Assembly (NCBI RefSeq): GCF_003576645.1
Contig: NC_044919.1
Location: 19,996,478 to 20,060,477 of the forward strand
Length of the DNA: 64,000 nt
Direction of reading: 5' to 3'
Origin: Ipomoea triloba
Lineage: Eukaryota > Streptophyta > Magnoliopsida > Solanales > Convolvulaceae
In this document: in pieces, positions 42,761 through 55,010 of the stretch
How the letters are laid out: each line of letters opens with the position of its first letter
Position numbering within the stretch: position 1 is the stretch's first letter
Translations under genes and position numbers: made by a program
The notes under the pieces: generated by a model
What the model was told of the DNA's origin: nothing
Seen by the model: the letters and a program-made list of their open reading frames with translations, nothing else
Database searches by the model: none

Positions 42761-45700
42761 TACCCCATCGGCACATCTCTTGTAAAGAAAAGGTTCCTTC
42801 CAAAGATAGTATCTTGCATAATTTTTTAGTTTTTTTCTTTAGAGCACGGGAAGCATTTGGTGGGAATTTTTGACAAACCACATAATTGACCAAGTCGGAA
42901 TACCAAGGCAAAAAGGCTTTGATTGCCATAAGTTGCTCCCCACCAAGATTGTCATCAATAGGCAACTCTTCTCCAACTACTTCCTTTTGATTCTCCAATC
43001 TTGACAAGTGATCAGCAACAAGGTTTTCGGACCCCTTCTTGTCCTTGATTTCAATGTCAAATTCTTGAAGTAGAAGAGTCCATCTAATCAATCTCGGCTT
43101 GGCATCCTTTTTGTTGATCAAGTATTTGAGTGCCGAGTGGTCGGTGTGGATGATCACTTTGCTCCCCACAAGATAAGACCGGAATTTTTCAATGGCAAAA
43201 ATCACGGCAAGCATTTCTTTCTCGGTGGTGGAGTAGTTGACTTGAGCATCGTTCAAAGTGTGGCTTGCATAGTAAATCGGATGCAAGCTCTTATCTCTCT
43301 TTTGGCAAAGAACAGCCCCCACGGCAAAATCACTAGCATCACACATGATTTCAAACGGTATGCTCCAATCCGGTGGTGACATAATGGGTGCCGAAATTAA
43401 TGCCTTCTTCAACCTATCAAAAGCTTCAAAACAAGATTCATCAAAGACAAAGTTAGCTTCTTTAGAAAGCAAATGAGTAAGAGGTTTTGAGATTTTAGAA
43501 AAATCCTTAATGAACCGCCGGTAGAAACCCGCATGCCCAAGAAAACTTCTAATTCCCTTCACCGTGGTGGGTGGTGGTAGTTTCTCAATGACTTCCACTT
43601 TTGCCGGGTCTACCTCCATGCCTTTCTTTGAGATTTTGTGACCAAGAACAATCCCACTATTTACCATAAAATGGCATTTCTCCCAATTTAGAACAAGATT
43701 GGCTTCTTCACATCTATTTAACACTTTATCTAAGTTGGCAAGGCATTCATCAAAAGATAGTCCATACACAGAAAAATCATCCATAAAAACCTCCATGCTT
43801 TCTTCAATGAAATCTGAAAAAATGGCCACCATACACCTTTGGAATGTTGCCGGTGCATTACATAACCCAAATGGCATCCTCCGATATGCAAAAGTACCAT
43901 ATGGACATGTAAAGGTAGTCATTTCTTGATCTTCGGGGTGAATGGGAATTTGAAAGAATCCCGAGAAGCCATCAAGAAAACAAAAATAAGCATGCTTTGC
44001 CATCCTCTCAAGCAATTGATCAATGAAAGGAAGTGGGAAGTGGTCTTTCCTTGTAGCTTTGTTCAACTTCCTATAATCGATGCACATTCTCCACCCGGTA
44101 ACCAATCTAGTAGGAATGAGCTCATTATTTTCATTTTCAACCACGGTTGTTCCACCCTTTTTAGGAACCACATGAATTGGGCTTACCCATTTACTATCCG
44201 AGATGGGATAGATAATGCCCGCACCCAACAACTTTAGAATCTCCTTTTTCACCACATCTTTCATGTTCGGGTTCAACCTCCTTTGTGGTTCAATGCTCGG
44301 TTTATACCCCTCTTCCAAGTATATCCTATGCATGCAATAGGATGCACTTATGCCAACAATGTCATCAAGAGTATAACCAATGATTTTTTTATGCCTTCTC
44401 AACACATGCAACAACTTCTCAATTTCATCATCATTCAAATTAGCATTCACAATAACGGGATATGTAGAATTAGAACCAAGAAAAGCATACTTCAATTCGG
44501 AGGGCAAAGGTTTTAATTCTACCTTTGGATGATTATCCCCATTGTGATTGGTCAATTGGTCTCCAAGACCAAATACTTCAAGCTTTGGTGAGGATGGTTG
44601 CACCAATAATTCATTCTCATCAAAAAGTTCATCAAAACCACTTGTGTCTTCATCAATTTGCTCTTCCTCAATAGTATCATCTACATCAACTCCCAAAGGA
44701 TCATTAGAAATCCAATTGCTTTCTTCAAGAGTCTCCCGAACACATGAATCAATGGTATCTACACAAAAGCATTCATCAAGACAAGGGGATTTGCCAGCCA
44801 ATTCAAAAACGTTAAACTCAACTTTGTCATCCCCAATTTCAAGCACCAAAGTCCCCTTTTTAACATCAATTACCGCCCCGGAGGTTGCCAAAAATGGCCT
44901 CCCAAGAATGATAGGAACTTTAGCATCTTCTTCCATTTCTAGAACCACAAAATCACCCGGGATGTAATATTTGTCAATCTTTACCGGCACATCTTCAAGA
45001 ACTCCCACGGGGTGTTTTACGGATCTATCCGCTAGTTGCAAAGTCATGGCGGTGGGTTTAGGCTCCCCAAGTTGCAACTTTTTACATAAAGAGTACGGCA
45101 TCAAAATCACACTAGCTCCCAAGTCACACAAAGCTCTTTGCACAAGAGACCCTCCAATAACACATGGAATAGAAAAACTCCCGGGATCTCTAAGTTTTGG
45201 TGGAAGCTTGTTTTGGATAAGGGCACTACATTCTTCATTGACCGCAACGGTTTCACGGTCTTCAAATCTCCTCTTGTTGGATAGAATCTCTTTCAAGAAT
45301 CTTGCATAAGAGGGGATTTCGGTGATGGCATCAAGCAAAGGAATAGAAATGTCCAATTGCTTGATCAAGCTCAAGAACCTTGCCCTTCTTTCTTCCACCT
45401 TGGCTTTCTTAAATTTTTGTGGGAACGGGAGTGGTGGAATTTGTCTCAACAAAGGTTCAAGTTTTTGGATTTCATCTTCTTCGGATTTGAATAGGCAAGA
45501 ATCATTTCCTTTGCTTTGCACAACAACATCCTCCTTTAACTTTCCATTTTCAACTTCCGGCTCCAAAACTTGATCATTGGTAGGCAATTGTGGACCTTCA
45601 AGTTGCTTTCCACTTCTAGTGATAATGGCATTCATGTGCTCTCTCGGATTTTCGGGACAAGCGGGCAACTTCCCGGTTACTTTTGTGCTAGAGGTTGAAG

Positions 45701-47180
45701 CTTGATTGGCAATTTGATTTTCTAGCATTTTATGATGAGCACTCAATTGGTCCAACTTATCCGATACTTGCCTAATCTTCTCTTCACTTTGCATTTGAGA
45801 TTTAAACATCATCTCTATCATGGCTTCCCAATTTGGTGGAGGCGGCTTCTCTAGTGGTTGCCTCGGTTGAGCATTAGAGTTTTGGAATCCTAAATTTTGC
45901 CTAGATTGTTGTTGTTGTTGACCACCTCTATAATTTTGTTGCCCTTGGAATCCCGGTGGTGGTCCTCTATTGCCAAAACTTTGGGGATTTGCAGCCCCCA
46001 TCGGATTACTCCAAGAAAAACCGGGGTGATTCCTTGATGCATTAGGATTGTAGGCTCCTTGCGGTTGGAATGATTGTTGTTGCCTACCATATCCTACCAA
46101 ATCAACTTGCTCCATGGTAGATTGAGAACCCATATCATCATTTAAGCACTCTCCCAAATTGTGTTCTCCCCCACATAAGTCACACATCATGATTTGCCTT
46201 GGAGGAATAGAAGTAGAAGAAGCATAGCTCACATTTTGGTTGTTGAGGGTGATTTGAGCTATCTTTTGAACCATGGATGCCATGTTATCCACCTTAGCCG
46301 ACAAGGCGGATATTTGATCAACATCATGAAATCCTCCCACAAGCCTTTGGGAAGATCTCTCCGAATACCAAGTTGTTCCATTTGTTGCAATCTTCTCAAG
46401 TAGTTCCTCGGCTTGAGTAGGTTCCAAAACCGTGAATGATCCTCCCGATGAAGCATCCACCAAGATCTTTGAATTATCAAGCAAACCTTCATAGAAAGCC
46501 ATCATTAGATCCCATCCTTGAATACCATGATGAGGGCATTGCCTTTGTAGTTCCTTAAACCTCTCCCAAGATTCGGCTAGAGATTCATTTGAAATTTGCT
46601 TGAAGTTTTGAATGGCTCTCCTCATCCTTTGAGTCTTTGAAAGTGGGTAGAATCTTTTCAAGAACTCCCTATGAAGTTGATCCCAACTAGCAAAATGATT
46701 GGCGGGGAAAGAAATGAGCCAACTGTCGGCTTTATCCCTTAGTGAAAAAGGAAAAAGTCGGAATTTGATTGCTTCATTCGGAACTCCATTCATCTTAAAT
46801 GTGCTGCAAATCCGGAGAAACTTGGTTATATGAGCATTTGGATCCTCCATTGGCGACCCTCCAAATTGATCGGATGTCACCATTTGTATGATTGCCGGTT
46901 TGATCTCAAAGTTGTTGGCCTCAACACCCGGAATGTTGATGCTATTGTGTTCATCCAAGTCGGGTGCAATATAGTCGGACATAGCTCTCCTTGCCGGTAG
47001 GGGTTGATTTACACCGTTTCCCTCACCGTTTCCATTTCCTTCACCATTTCCATTAGGATTGACATTGATGTTGCCTTGCTCGTTTGCCATCCTCCTTTGC
47101 TTTCTAAGAAATTTGGCTCTCCTTTCGATTTCAAGGTCAAGAGGTAATAGTCCTTCACCTCCCGAGGACCTTGTTTGCAT
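42735..47180 (-). CDS. Athila-like Gag-protease-RT-RNase H polyprotein (1481 aa)
   Basis: Gag with retrotransposon-gag core ([16 protein letters not shown], about 140-155; EFLKRFYP) and a CCHC knuckle [13 protein letters not shown] at about residue 332. Gln/Asn-rich linker. Protease with [13 protein letters not shown] (about 684); DLGA instead of DSGA is usual in Athila. RT from about 960 with [39 protein letters not shown] and catalytic FMDDFSVYG (about 1131). RNase H with [12 protein letters not shown] (about 1278), [19 protein letters not shown] and VADHLSRL (about 1391). The last about 35 residues are out of frame after an indel in an A/T-run (42820-42845, plus strand), where linker to integrase should continue. 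Start is the first ATG after the PBS. Confidence 0.93.
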   Translation of the reverse strand: MQTRSSGGEGLLPLDLEIERRAKFLRKQRRMANEQGNINVNPNGNGEGNGNGEGNGVNQPLPARRAMSDYIAPDLDEHNSINIPGVEANNFEIKPAIIQMVTSDQFGGSPMEDPNAHITKFLRICSTFKMNGVPNEAIKFRLFPFSLRDKADSWLISFPANHFASWDQLHREFLKRFYPLSKTQRMRRAIQNFKQISNESLAESWERFKELQRQCPHHGIQGWDLMMAFYEGLLDNSKILVDASSGGSFTVLEPTQAEELLEKIATNGTTWYSERSSQRLVGGFHDVDQISALSAKVDNMASMVQKIAQITLNNQNVSYASSTSIPPRQIMMCDLCGGEHNLGECLNDDMGSQSTMEQVDLVGYGRQQQSFQPQGAYNPNASRNHPGFSWSNPMGAANPQSFGNRGPPPGFQGQQNYRGGQQQQQSRQNLGFQNSNAQPRQPLEKPPPPNWEAMIEMMFKSQMQSEEKIRQVSDKLDQLSAHHKMLENQIANQASTSSTKVTGKLPACPENPREHMNAIITRSGKQLEGPQLPTNDQVLEPEVENGKLKEDVVVQSKGNDSCLFKSEEDEIQKLEPLLRQIPPLPFPQKFKKAKVEERRARFLSLIKQLDISIPLLDAITEIPSYARFLKEILSNKRRFEDRETVAVNEECSALIQNKLPPKLRDPGSFSIPCVIGGSLVQRALCDLGASVILMPYSLCKKLQLGEPKPTAMTLQLADRSVKHPVGVLEDVPVKIDKYYIPGDFVVLEMEEDAKVPIILGRPFLATSGAVIDVKKGTLVLEIGDDKVEFNVFELAGKSPCLDECFCVDTIDSCVRETLEESNWISNDPLGVDVDDTIEEEQIDEDTSGFDELFDENELLVQPSSPKLEVFGLGDQLTNHNGDNHPKVELKPLPSELKYAFLGSNSTYPVIVNANLNDDEIEKLLHVLRRHKKIIGYTLDDIVGISASYCMHRIYLEEGYKPSIEPQRRLNPNMKDVVKKEILKLLGAGIIYPISDSKWVSPIHVVPKKGGTTVVENENNELIPTRLVTGWRMCIDYRKLNKATRKDHFPLPFIDQLLERMAKHAYFCFLDGFSGFFQIPIHPEDQEMTTFTCPYGTFAYRRMPFGLCNAPATFQRCMVAIFSDFIEESMEVFMDDFSVYGLSFDECLANLDKVLNRCEEANLVLNWEKCHFMVNSGIVLGHKISKKGMEVDPAKVEVIEKLPPPTTVKGIRSFLGHAGFYRRFIKDFSKISKPLTHLLSKEANFVFDESCFEAFDRLKKALISAPIMSPPDWSIPFEIMCDASDFAVGAVLCQKRDKSLHPIYYASHTLNDAQVNYSTTEKEMLAVIFAIEKFRSYLVGSKVIIHTDHSALKYLINKKDAKPRLIRWTLLLQEFDIEIKDKKGSENLVADHLSRLENQKEVVGEELPIDDNLGGEQLMAIKAFLPWYSDLVNYVVCQKFPPNASRALKKKTKKLCKILSLEGTFSLQEMCRWGNEKMFARR

Positions 47181-47331
47181 GCAACACCTACAAACCTTAA
47201 CAAAAACAAGCTAAGGAAGCTCGTTAGCACCGGTTAGTAAACAAAACAAAATAAAAATAAAAATAAAGAAAATAAAATGGAATAGACTCCTAGAATACAA
47301 TTTTCACTAATGTTAATACTAAACACCGCTT

Positions 47332-47349
47332 CCCCGGCAACGGCGCCAA
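47332..47349 (-). promoter_or_regulatory. Primer binding site, tRNA-Asp type
   Basis: Minus strand TGGCGCCGTTGCCGGGG starts three bases inside the 5' LTR end. It is complementary to the 3' end of plant tRNA-Asp (CCCCGGCAACGGCG plus CCA), the primer reported for Athila-type elements. Confidence 0.88.
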
Positions 47350-47351
47350 TT

Positions 47352-48729
47352 TGATCGTAGCATAAAACCACATACAAATACCCGGAGTATTCCGGGGTTA
47401 TCGAACCACAGGGAAGTGGGGTATCAAGCACTAGTTACTAATTATATTCGCAAGAAGCTATTCCTACGTTCACAATGGATGATTATCTATGGATATGCAA
47501 ACAAGATAATTAAAATAAGGCAAACGGGTTTTTTGTATTCAAAGAGGTAAAAGCGGGATTTTTGGGAGTTAAAGTGTTTAATCACCTAGTGCCAATCTAA
47601 AGTGAAATAATTATTTGGGTTAAACAAGTGTGGAAAAATGCCATCTAAAAGGGAAAGGTTACTCTCGTAACTCAAACCCAAAATACGGTAATTGGAATAC
47701 TCACTCTCGTGAGCTATTCACAATATAAGATCGGGACTAAGCAATAAATGGAATACCCACTCTCGTGGGCTATTCACAAATGGAATACTCACTCTCGTGA
47801 GCTATTCACAATATATCCCTTAACCAAATTGTCCTCTCTCGAGGTACAATAGTCAAGTGCAATTGTGGGTGCTCTTTGATTCATAGACAAATCTAGCAAG
47901 GGTACAAGCAATCATATGCATCTAATTACAAGTATCAATAACATAAATCACAATTGCAACACAAGCAATAAACCCAAATAGATATCTCATTAAAACAAAA
48001 TAAGAACTAGGCACATAGGTTCATAAACACTTTTATACCCAAAAATCCCAAAAGGAAGTTTAGCCTAACATGGCTAAAATAGATCCAACAATTATTCAAT
48101 AAAGTTCAAAATAGAAAAGAGAAAGGAAGATATTCTCCCAAATGATGCCTCCAAGCTCTTTTCTTTGATCTCCTTTCCAAAAGTTGTGATGATTTCTTCT
48201 TTGGCTTTTGGAGATGATGAAGCTTCTTTTCCTTGTTCTCTTTCCCCTTTTTCTGACAAAAACCAGCAGCCAACAGGTAGGGTTTGGGGAGAAATGAAGC
48301 CTTAAATAGTGGGATCCAAAACAGGGACAAATCTGGAATTTTGTTCTGGGATGAATAGTGTCCTGGGCAGGATTCTCGACGCGTCGAGAATGTTTCTCGA
48401 CGCGTCGAGAATAAAATGGCGAAATTTTTATTGCTCTCTGGAAGGTCTCGACGCGTCGAGAGATGTTCTCGACGCGTCGAGAATCTGCGGTGAACAGTAC
48501 TTTCGGTCCCATTTTGACTTCTCAACACTTTTGATTCCTTTGCATTGCCTTTTTGCTCCCAAGTGGTTATAATGCAGCACTAAACACACCAAAGACACTC
48601 AAACCAAGCATTATACCACTTTAAATAAAATAACAAGGAAAAAGCATTGGAGATAACATTTTAATACACAATTAATTATAAAACCTAAATAAAAACACAA
48701 GTAAAATAGGTACAAATGAGAGTGTATCA
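47352..48729 (-). repeat. 5' LTR of the Athila-like element
   Basis: 1378 bp, differing from the other LTR at the second base and at 48464 as far as I can see. Carries the same four palindromes (48372-48484). Confidence 0.95.
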
Positions 48730-48734
48730 CATAT

Positions 48735-49118
48735 GTATATGTATGTATATACATATACACATGTATATGTATACATATACATGTGTATATGTATATACAT
48801 ACATATACATCCATATGTATATGTGTATACATACATATACATATATACATATACATATGTATATGTATGTATATACATACGTATATGTGTATACATACAC
48901 ATATACATATGTATATGTATGTATAGGTATATGTGTATACATACATATACATATGTATATGTGTATACATACACATATGTATGTATACACATATACATGT
49001 GTATACATATATATATGTATATGTATATGTATACGTATACATATACATATACATATATATATGTACATATATGTACATATATATACATATATATATGTAC
49101 ATATATATATATATACAT
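48735..49118. repeat. TATG/CATA/TA microsatellite
   Basis: About 380 bp of imperfect tetranucleotide and dinucleotide repeats, the continuation of 36459-36614 across the retrotransposon. All long open frames here are repeat artefacts. Confidence 0.95.
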
Positions 49119-49120
49119 AG

Positions 49121-49285
49121 TCATGATCAGGTGCGGTCATGCTCTCCCGTGCATCCGTGTCGTTCACACCACTCAATGTTACGAAATACACCACTCAATG
49201 TTAAGAAACACACCTCAATGAATCACAATGAAACACACCACAATGTTAAGAAACACACCACAATGTTATGAAACACACCACAATG
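49121..49285. mobile_element. MITE D-type copy, one end
   Basis: CATGATCAGGTGCGGTCATG, then CTCTCCCGTGC and CACACCACTC, follow the right end of MITE D (31603-31840, reverse strand). The interior repeats AAGAAACACACCACAATG. The second end is missing; unrelated DNA starts near 49286. Again directly after a TA-rich tract. Confidence 0.7.
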
Positions 49286-50358
49286 ATACCGGGTCCACCA
49301 TAAACCGGGTATATGTATACTAATAATATTTAATAAACCAATAATTATAAGATTTCATGTGTATTAGTGATTTTTGTATATGACCGCATGTTTTATTAAT
49401 ATAACATAATACATGAATATATATTCTTTAGACCAATAGTATAATATAATAGTAAAATGTCATCTAAGTCAATATTAATTAAACAAATGTTTTTTTACCA
49501 GAGAACTTCTTAGTATTTTTCAGGAAATAACTGTAAAAAAAAAAAAAAAAAAAAAAAGCATAAAATGACATTTTAAGTGGTTATTTTGTAATACAAATAT
49601 ATGTAGGGTTCACTTTCGATTTGGGTCGGGTCAAAGTGGATTCGGGGTCTTCGTAGTTAGACGAAGAGATTGATATATTGTACGCTCAAAATGGATAATG
49701 GGTGAATGAGAAATTGATTCTCAAATAGGCCCATTTAAGTTTTTTTTTTTTTTTTTAAAGAATGTGGAAAGGGAAACTTTTGTCCCACATTGATTTGGGA
49801 AGTGAGTTTGCACCACTATATATACAAGAGCATTTTTAAGATATTGAATTCTATAACATAAGGGCCCTCTCGCGTGCAAGAGTAGGGGTGCAAATCAAAT
49901 TCTTCTTCTTGTTCGTCGGGGAAATAATTCTTTCGTGGTTATTTTTCCTAACAATAACATCATATGTATGTGTTCTAATTGGTATGTCCGTCCTTGTATT
50001 AGCTAATAATAATAGAAATAGAGCAATGTATTTTCCAAAAAAAAAAAAAAAAAAGAAACATTGCTATATTTCTATTATTAGCTAATCACGAATTAATTTT
50101 TTAACAAAATAAATCGTACTTCAATACTTCATATAGTTACGGAACGCACTTATAGCTACGCAAGTAATGAAATAAAATATTAAATTATTGTGATGTTGAA
50201 ATGTAGAGTTAAAGTTTTTTGTTGTTAGGTTACACAAGAAATTAAACTGCATGGGTTCATTCTAACTTTTAAATATTTAATATTCTATAAAAGTATCTAT
50301 AGTTGGTGCCGTTCCAATTGAATAAAAGGTCTAAATAGTAACAGGTATATTAAAGGAG
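49286..50358. other. AT-rich DNA with possible LTR scrap
   Basis: Contains A-run 49533-49557, T-run 49740-49756 and A-run 50038-50054. CTTTTGTCCCACATTGATTT (49780) followed by a TATATATA box (49818) and GAGCATTTTTAAG resembles plant LTR or SINE-like sequence, but I could not pair it with a second copy. No gene seen. Confidence 0.3.
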
Positions 50359-50821
50359 TTTATTATCAAAATGGTCCTTCGACTATTGCGAAATTACCAA
50401 TTTGATTGTAGACAATTTTTTGTGCCCAATTAAATCCCTCGACTTTGAAAATTTTAACCAATTTGGTCCTCCGTTTATTTTGCCGTTAAAATCGGGACCA
50501 AATTGATAATTTTGCTATAGTCAAAGGACCAAATTGGTAATTTTGCTATAGTCAAGGGACCATTTCAATGAAAAATTAACTACCAATTTGGTCCCTTGAC
50601 TATTGCAAATTACCAATTTGGTCCCTTGACTATTGCAAATTACCAATTTGGTCCCTTGACTATAGCAAAATTACCAATTTGGTCCTAATTTTAACGGCAA
50701 AATAAACGGAGGACCAAATTGGTTAAAATTTTCAAAGTCGGGGGACTTAATTGGGCACGAGAAATTGTCGAATACCAAATTGGTAATTTCGCAATAGTCG
50801 AGGGACCATTTCGGTAATAAA
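50359..50821. mobile_element. Fold-back MITE, about 463 bp
   Basis: Almost the entire element is an inverted repeat: the TTTATTA-bounded arms pair for about 190 bp. Arm interior contains tandem units of about 27 bp with ACCAATTTGGTCCCTTGACT. No TSD found. No coding capacity. Confidence 0.8.
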
Positions 50822-50885
50822 TTCTATATAAAGTATCCTTATATTTTTCAAAAAAAAAAAAAAAGTATCCTTATTTTAAAATTAA

Positions 50886-51698
50886 GGGGAAATTGCATTT
50901 TTCGTCCCTAAGTTATAGGATAATTGTAGAATCCGACCCTAAGTTATGGTAATACTCACTTTTCGTCCCTAAGTTCTCATTGGCCTTGCACTTTTCGTCC
51001 CTGAGTTATTCGAATTGCAAATTTCGTCCCTAAGTTATCATTGTGTTGCACTTTTTGTCTCTAACATAAGTGTGCAAACTTCGGTAATTTTCGTTTTAAA
51101 AAATTTTAATCGAACTTTTCCGGTTCAATGCCAATTTTTTTAACGAAGTTTACTGAAAAAGTTCGATTAAAAATTTTTTAAAACGAAAATTTACCGAAGT
51201 TTGCAAATTAGTTAGCGACGAAAACTACTTCGGTAAATTTTCGATTAAAAAATTTTTAATCGAACTTTTCCGGTTCAATGCCAAATTTTTTTAACGAAGT
51301 TTACTGAAAAAGTTCGATTAAAATTTTTTTAAAAACGAAAGTTTACCGAAGTTTGCAAACTTAAGTTAGGGACCAAAACTACTTCGGTAAATTTTCGTTT
51401 AAGAAATTTTTAATTGAACTTTTCCGGTTCAATGCCAATTTTTTTAACGAAGTTTACTGAAAAAAGTTCGATTAAAATTTTTTTAAAACGAAAGTTTACC
51501 GAAGTTTGCAAACTTAAGTTAGGGACGAAAAGTGCAACGCAATGATAACTTAGGGACGAAATTTGCAATTTGAATAACTCAGGGACAAAAAGTGCAACGT
51601 CAATGAGAACTTAGGAACGAAAAGTGAGTATTACCATAACTTAGGGACGAATTCTGCAATTACCATATAACTTAGGGACGAAAAATGCAATTTTTCCT
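50886..51698. mobile_element. Fold-back MITE, 813 bp, with three self-palindromic units
   Basis: TSD AAAATTAA at 50878-50885 and 51699-51706. Arms pair through TTGCATTTTTCGTCCCTAAG and several TTCGTCCCTAAGTTA blocks. The middle has three tandem units of about 130 bp, each itself palindromic (CGAACTTTTCCGGTTC region flanked by GAAGTTTACTGAAAAAGTTCG and TTAAACGAAA-type arms). Confidence 0.85.
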
Positions 51699-51706
51699 AA
51701 AATTAA

Positions 51707-52005
51707 ATATACAACTAGAAAAAGTTAATTCCGTACAATATGACTAACTCATTATTGAAATAAAAATATTAACAAATAATTAAATAGATTTTTTTCTTGA
51801 ATGTCATTTTCATTTCACAGATATTTTATGCAATTAAATGTTCTGACATGTACCAAAGAAACATAATTGTAAAACGACTTGACGCGTAAAGAATTAGAAA
51901 ATAGTACTCCCATATAATCTCCTATAAATACCATTGCAAGCACTCATCTTTGTAAGAGTTATCTGCTAAATTAATTATTAATAGAGCCGGTGAAGTCTTA
52001 CTCTT
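51707..52005 (+). promoter_or_regulatory. Promoter region and 5' leader of the CASP-like gene
   Basis: TATA box CTATAAATAC at 51922-51931, 75-85 bp before the ATG. No ATG lies between it and 52006. The fold-back MITE ends about 215 bp upstream of the TATA box, so any distal promoter elements would lie in or beyond MITE sequence. Confidence 0.65.
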
Positions 52006-55000
52006 ATGTCTACGGAACTCGAAAAGGTGGCTACTACAGGGAGCGTCGAGATGGAAAAGGTGACTCCTTATAAGTCTAATAAGGAATATTATAAGGTGAC
52101 GGAGGCGATTTTGAGGTTGTTATTTCTTGCCTCATTGGTGGTAGCCGTGGTGGTTATGGTAACTAGTAAGGAGACTGAACTGATTTCGGTGAAACTTGAC
52201 CCATTCCCTCCTTTCATGGTACCCCTTACAGCAAAGTTTACTCAATCTCCAGCCTTCATGTAAGTTTCTATGGGTAATTTATTTTGACACACAAGTTTAA
52301 TGTTTTGAAACATTTTTAGTACTCAATTTTATGAATGTAAATTTAATTTCTTATCTATGATTATTGTGTAAATTTAATTTGAACTAAAACGAGTTAATTC
52401 CAGCAATAATCCTCTGACTATGTTGATTTTTCAAAATTAGTCCCCGACTTTTAATTTGGACAATTTAGGTCCATTGACTTTCAAATTCTTTCCAATGTTG
52501 GTCTTTTCGTCAAATTTTGGGTAAGTTGAGGTCAAATGAAGGGATAAAATTGGTCGTTCACATGTTTAGTGTATTATTACTTGTATTTCTCCTGGCTTAT
52601 ACATTGTATATATGAATATAATCTTAGTTGAAGTCTCAATCGAAGCCATTAATCTCAGTCGAAGTCTCTTCGACTGAGATTATATTCATATATATAGCGT
52701 ATATGACAGGAGAAATACGAGTAATAATATACTATACAGGTGAATGGACAATTTTACCCCTTCATTTGACCTCAACTTAACCAAAATTTGAGTAAAGGAC
52801 CAACATTGAAAAGAATTTGAAAGTCAAGGGACTTAAATTGTCCAAATTAAAAGTTAGAGACTAATTTTAAAAAATCAACATAGTCGGAGGAGCATTGCTT
52901 GAATTAACTCAACTAAAACTGACAGCACGCTTGGTTTTAAGACTTTTTAGACTATTTTAATGTTTTTTTTTTCAATCTAAAATCTTTGAGGGTCAAATCT
53001 TAATTTTACACTTATACAATATACACATATTCTACTACCTTTCATTTTATTTATTTATTTATTTATTTATTTTTGAGTGACAAGAAAAATCTTTAATCAC
53101 TACTCAATGGTGTGCACTAGGTTATCAATAGGCCGGTCCCGTTGAGAGTCAAACTTGTAACTTTGTGGTTATCAAGTCAACAGTCTTACCAACTTCGTTA
53201 GAGTTGCCCCTGTCTACAAAATTTTAATCTTATGTTTGGTAGAATTGAAATTCTTGATTTGTCACAAATAAGTACAATTATATTAAGGGTCCATTTAGAA
53301 ATACAAAATAATTTATTTTCTAGAAAATATTTTTATTTTTTTTGTTTGGTTGAAAGTCATAAAACATTATTTTTTTCTTTTTAGTTGAAAGTTAGAAAAT
53401 TGTATTCGTTATATGTTTGGTTCATTTTTTAAACACAAACATAAATTTATTACAAATTTAAAATCAATATCAATAATTGTTGTAAAGATTAATAATAATT
53501 ATATTAAAAATATATAAATAAATAAATTTTAAATTAACTATAATTTAAAAAAATATACAAATTGCTAAATTTAATAATTTTGAACTAAAGAAATTTTTTA
53601 AAAAAAATCTGATTTTAGATATGTGATCGTGCTGGGCTAAGATTGATTAACATATTAGTGTCCACTATATATCAATTATTGTGATTGATCAATCAATCAA
53701 TTAATTTATTAATAATTAATAAACATTTATCACAAATAATGTTGACACAAAACTTGTGGTCATAAAGTATTGTACTATTCCAAGTGATGAGTTCTTGATA
53801 TAAACATTATGTTGATTGAATAATCCAATTTTGTTAGTTGTTAACCAATGGAAATGAGAGGGCAAATCAACATGATTTGGTAGGTAGAATAGAGGGCACT
53901 TATGTGTTGATTTGTGTTCATGGTGAAACAGGTATAAACTGAGAACTAATAAAATCGAAACTGCATAATCTATATATATCAAAAACAGCAGAATATGAAA
54001 ATCCCATATGTTTGGGGTATGCCTACCTTCAATTGTTACACCATTGACTATGGTTCATATTGGACTAGAATTCATATTGAATTGTTCTTGGTCCAAAAAT
54101 TATAACATATTTTGTACCTGCAGTTAATAATTTTTGTATCGTTTAAGTCACAAAACATGGTAATTACAGACACAAAATATGATAACTACTGACACAATTT
54201 GTTAACTGCAAATACAAAATATGTTAACTATAAACACATAAGATGTTGATTAACATGTTATGTATCTACAGTTAACATATTTTGTACATGCAAATAACAA
54301 TTTATGCGTTTATAGTTATCATATTATGTGTGTATAGTTACCATGTGATTTGCTTCAATTTGTTAACATGTACAGAATGTGTCAATTGCAGATACAGAAT
54401 ATGAAAATTATTTTTGGACCAGGATCCACAGTGTAAGGTAGACCCTGGTCCATGATAAAATTTGTTGCATACCTTAATAGCCATGTCACCACAACACTTT
54501 GAAAATTGGTGTTAACAAAATAGTTAGATTAGAAGAAAATATTGGAGTAATTAAATAAATTGAGAAATTTTGAATGCAGATACTTTGTAGCAGGACTATC
54601 TGTGGCTGGGCTCTACGCCATCATCTCCACTCTAGCTTCATTCTATAACCTCCTCATTAAGCCTGGTTTCTGCCCAGTATTAGTTTCCCATTTTATTATC
54701 CTGGATGTGGTAAGCTCTCAACAATTCTTATGAATTTGTATGAGTAAAAATGATGATAACATACAGTAATAATGAATGAATTTAGGTGATGCTGGGGATA
54801 GTGGCTTCAGCAATAGGAGCAGCAGGGGGAGTAGCTTACATAGGTTTGAAGGGCAACTCTCATGTTGGGTGGACTAAAGTCTGCAATAAGTATGGCAAGT
54901 TATGCACACACCTTGGGGCTTCCTTAGCTGTCTCCTTGTTCGCTTCCATCGTGTTGCTGCTGCTTATTATCCTTTCAATCCACTCCCTCTCCAAGAAAAT

Positions 55001-55010
55001 CCCCAAGTAG
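52006..55010 (+). CDS. CASP-like membrane protein (CASPL1-type), 3 exons
   Basis: Exons 52006-52259, 54580-54709 and 54786-55010 (stop TAG). All introns are GT-AG (GTAAGT and GTAAGC donors; TGCAG and TTTAG acceptors) and join in frame to 202 aa, the usual CASPL1 length. Four membrane segments at about residues 36-53, 84-108, 121-146 and 170-195, with short cytosolic ends. Family marks: Arg in TM1 (ILRLLF), the AFIYFVAG start of TM2, Asp in TM3 (IILDVVMLG), and [15 protein letters not shown] with paired Cys in the second loop before TM4. CASP-like proteins are four-span plasma-membrane proteins related to the Casparian strip scaffolds; the role of single CASPL members is mostly unknown. Intron 1 (2.3 kb) is swollen by MITEs. 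Convergent with DVR. Confidence 0.9.
52391..52910. mobile_element. Mutator-type fold-back MITE in CASPL intron 1
   Basis: 520 bp. Ends GAGTTAATTCCAGCAATAAT and the inverted counterpart with AATTAACTC. AACTAAAAC at 52382-52390 and 52911-52919 is a perfect 9 bp TSD. Most of it is palindromic: arms share GACTATGTTGATTTTT and AATTTGGACAATTTA. Confidence 0.9.
53037..54039. other. CASPL intron 1, AT-rich part
   Basis: Includes an ATTT tetranucleotide tract (53043-53072) and AT-rich DNA. No coding sequence recognised; the minus-strand open frame near 53716-53982 lacks any family feature. Confidence 0.5.
54045..54462. mobile_element. Degenerate MITE in CASPL intron 1
   Basis: The right end reads ATGGACCAGGGTCTACC on the reverse strand, with TGGATCCTGGTCCAAAAATA inside; the left end has GTTCTTGGTCCAAAAATTAT. 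Interior repeats GTTAACTGCAAATACAAAAT-like words. Ends are diverged and no TSD was found. Confidence 0.5.

Larger units (their letters stand above)
36620..48729 (-). mobile_element. Complete Athila-like Ty3/Gypsy retrotransposon, 12.1 kb, very young
   Basis: LTRs of equal length (1378 bp) at 36620-37997 and 47352-48729, with perfect 5 bp TSD CATAT at 36615-36619 and 48730-48734. On the minus strand: 5' LTR, tRNA-Asp-type PBS, gag-protease-RT-RNase H, integrase, spacer, additional ORF, 3' spacer, PPT, 3' LTR. RT before integrase makes it Gypsy. The DLGAS protease and FMDD RT boxes, the PBS and the extra ORF point to Athila. I find only two LTR differences (36621/47353 and 37732/48464), about 0.15%, so insertion is recent. 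One frameshift separates integrase from the rest of pol. Confidence 0.95.

Noticed and set aside
48611..49221. Long ORFs of Tyr/Ile/Val repeats on both strands
   Set aside because: Translations of TATG/TACA microsatellite. The same holds at 13392-13630, 29640-30019, 36345-36699 and around the N gap at 62814-63531.
52006..52263. CASPL as an 85-codon single-exon gene
   Set aside because: The ATG-to-stop frame runs into a GTAAGT donor; downstream exons with the remaining transmembrane segments join in frame.
53716..53982. Minus-strand 88-codon ORF in CASPL intron 1
   Set aside because: AT-rich intron sequence, no family resemblance, lies antisense in an intron.
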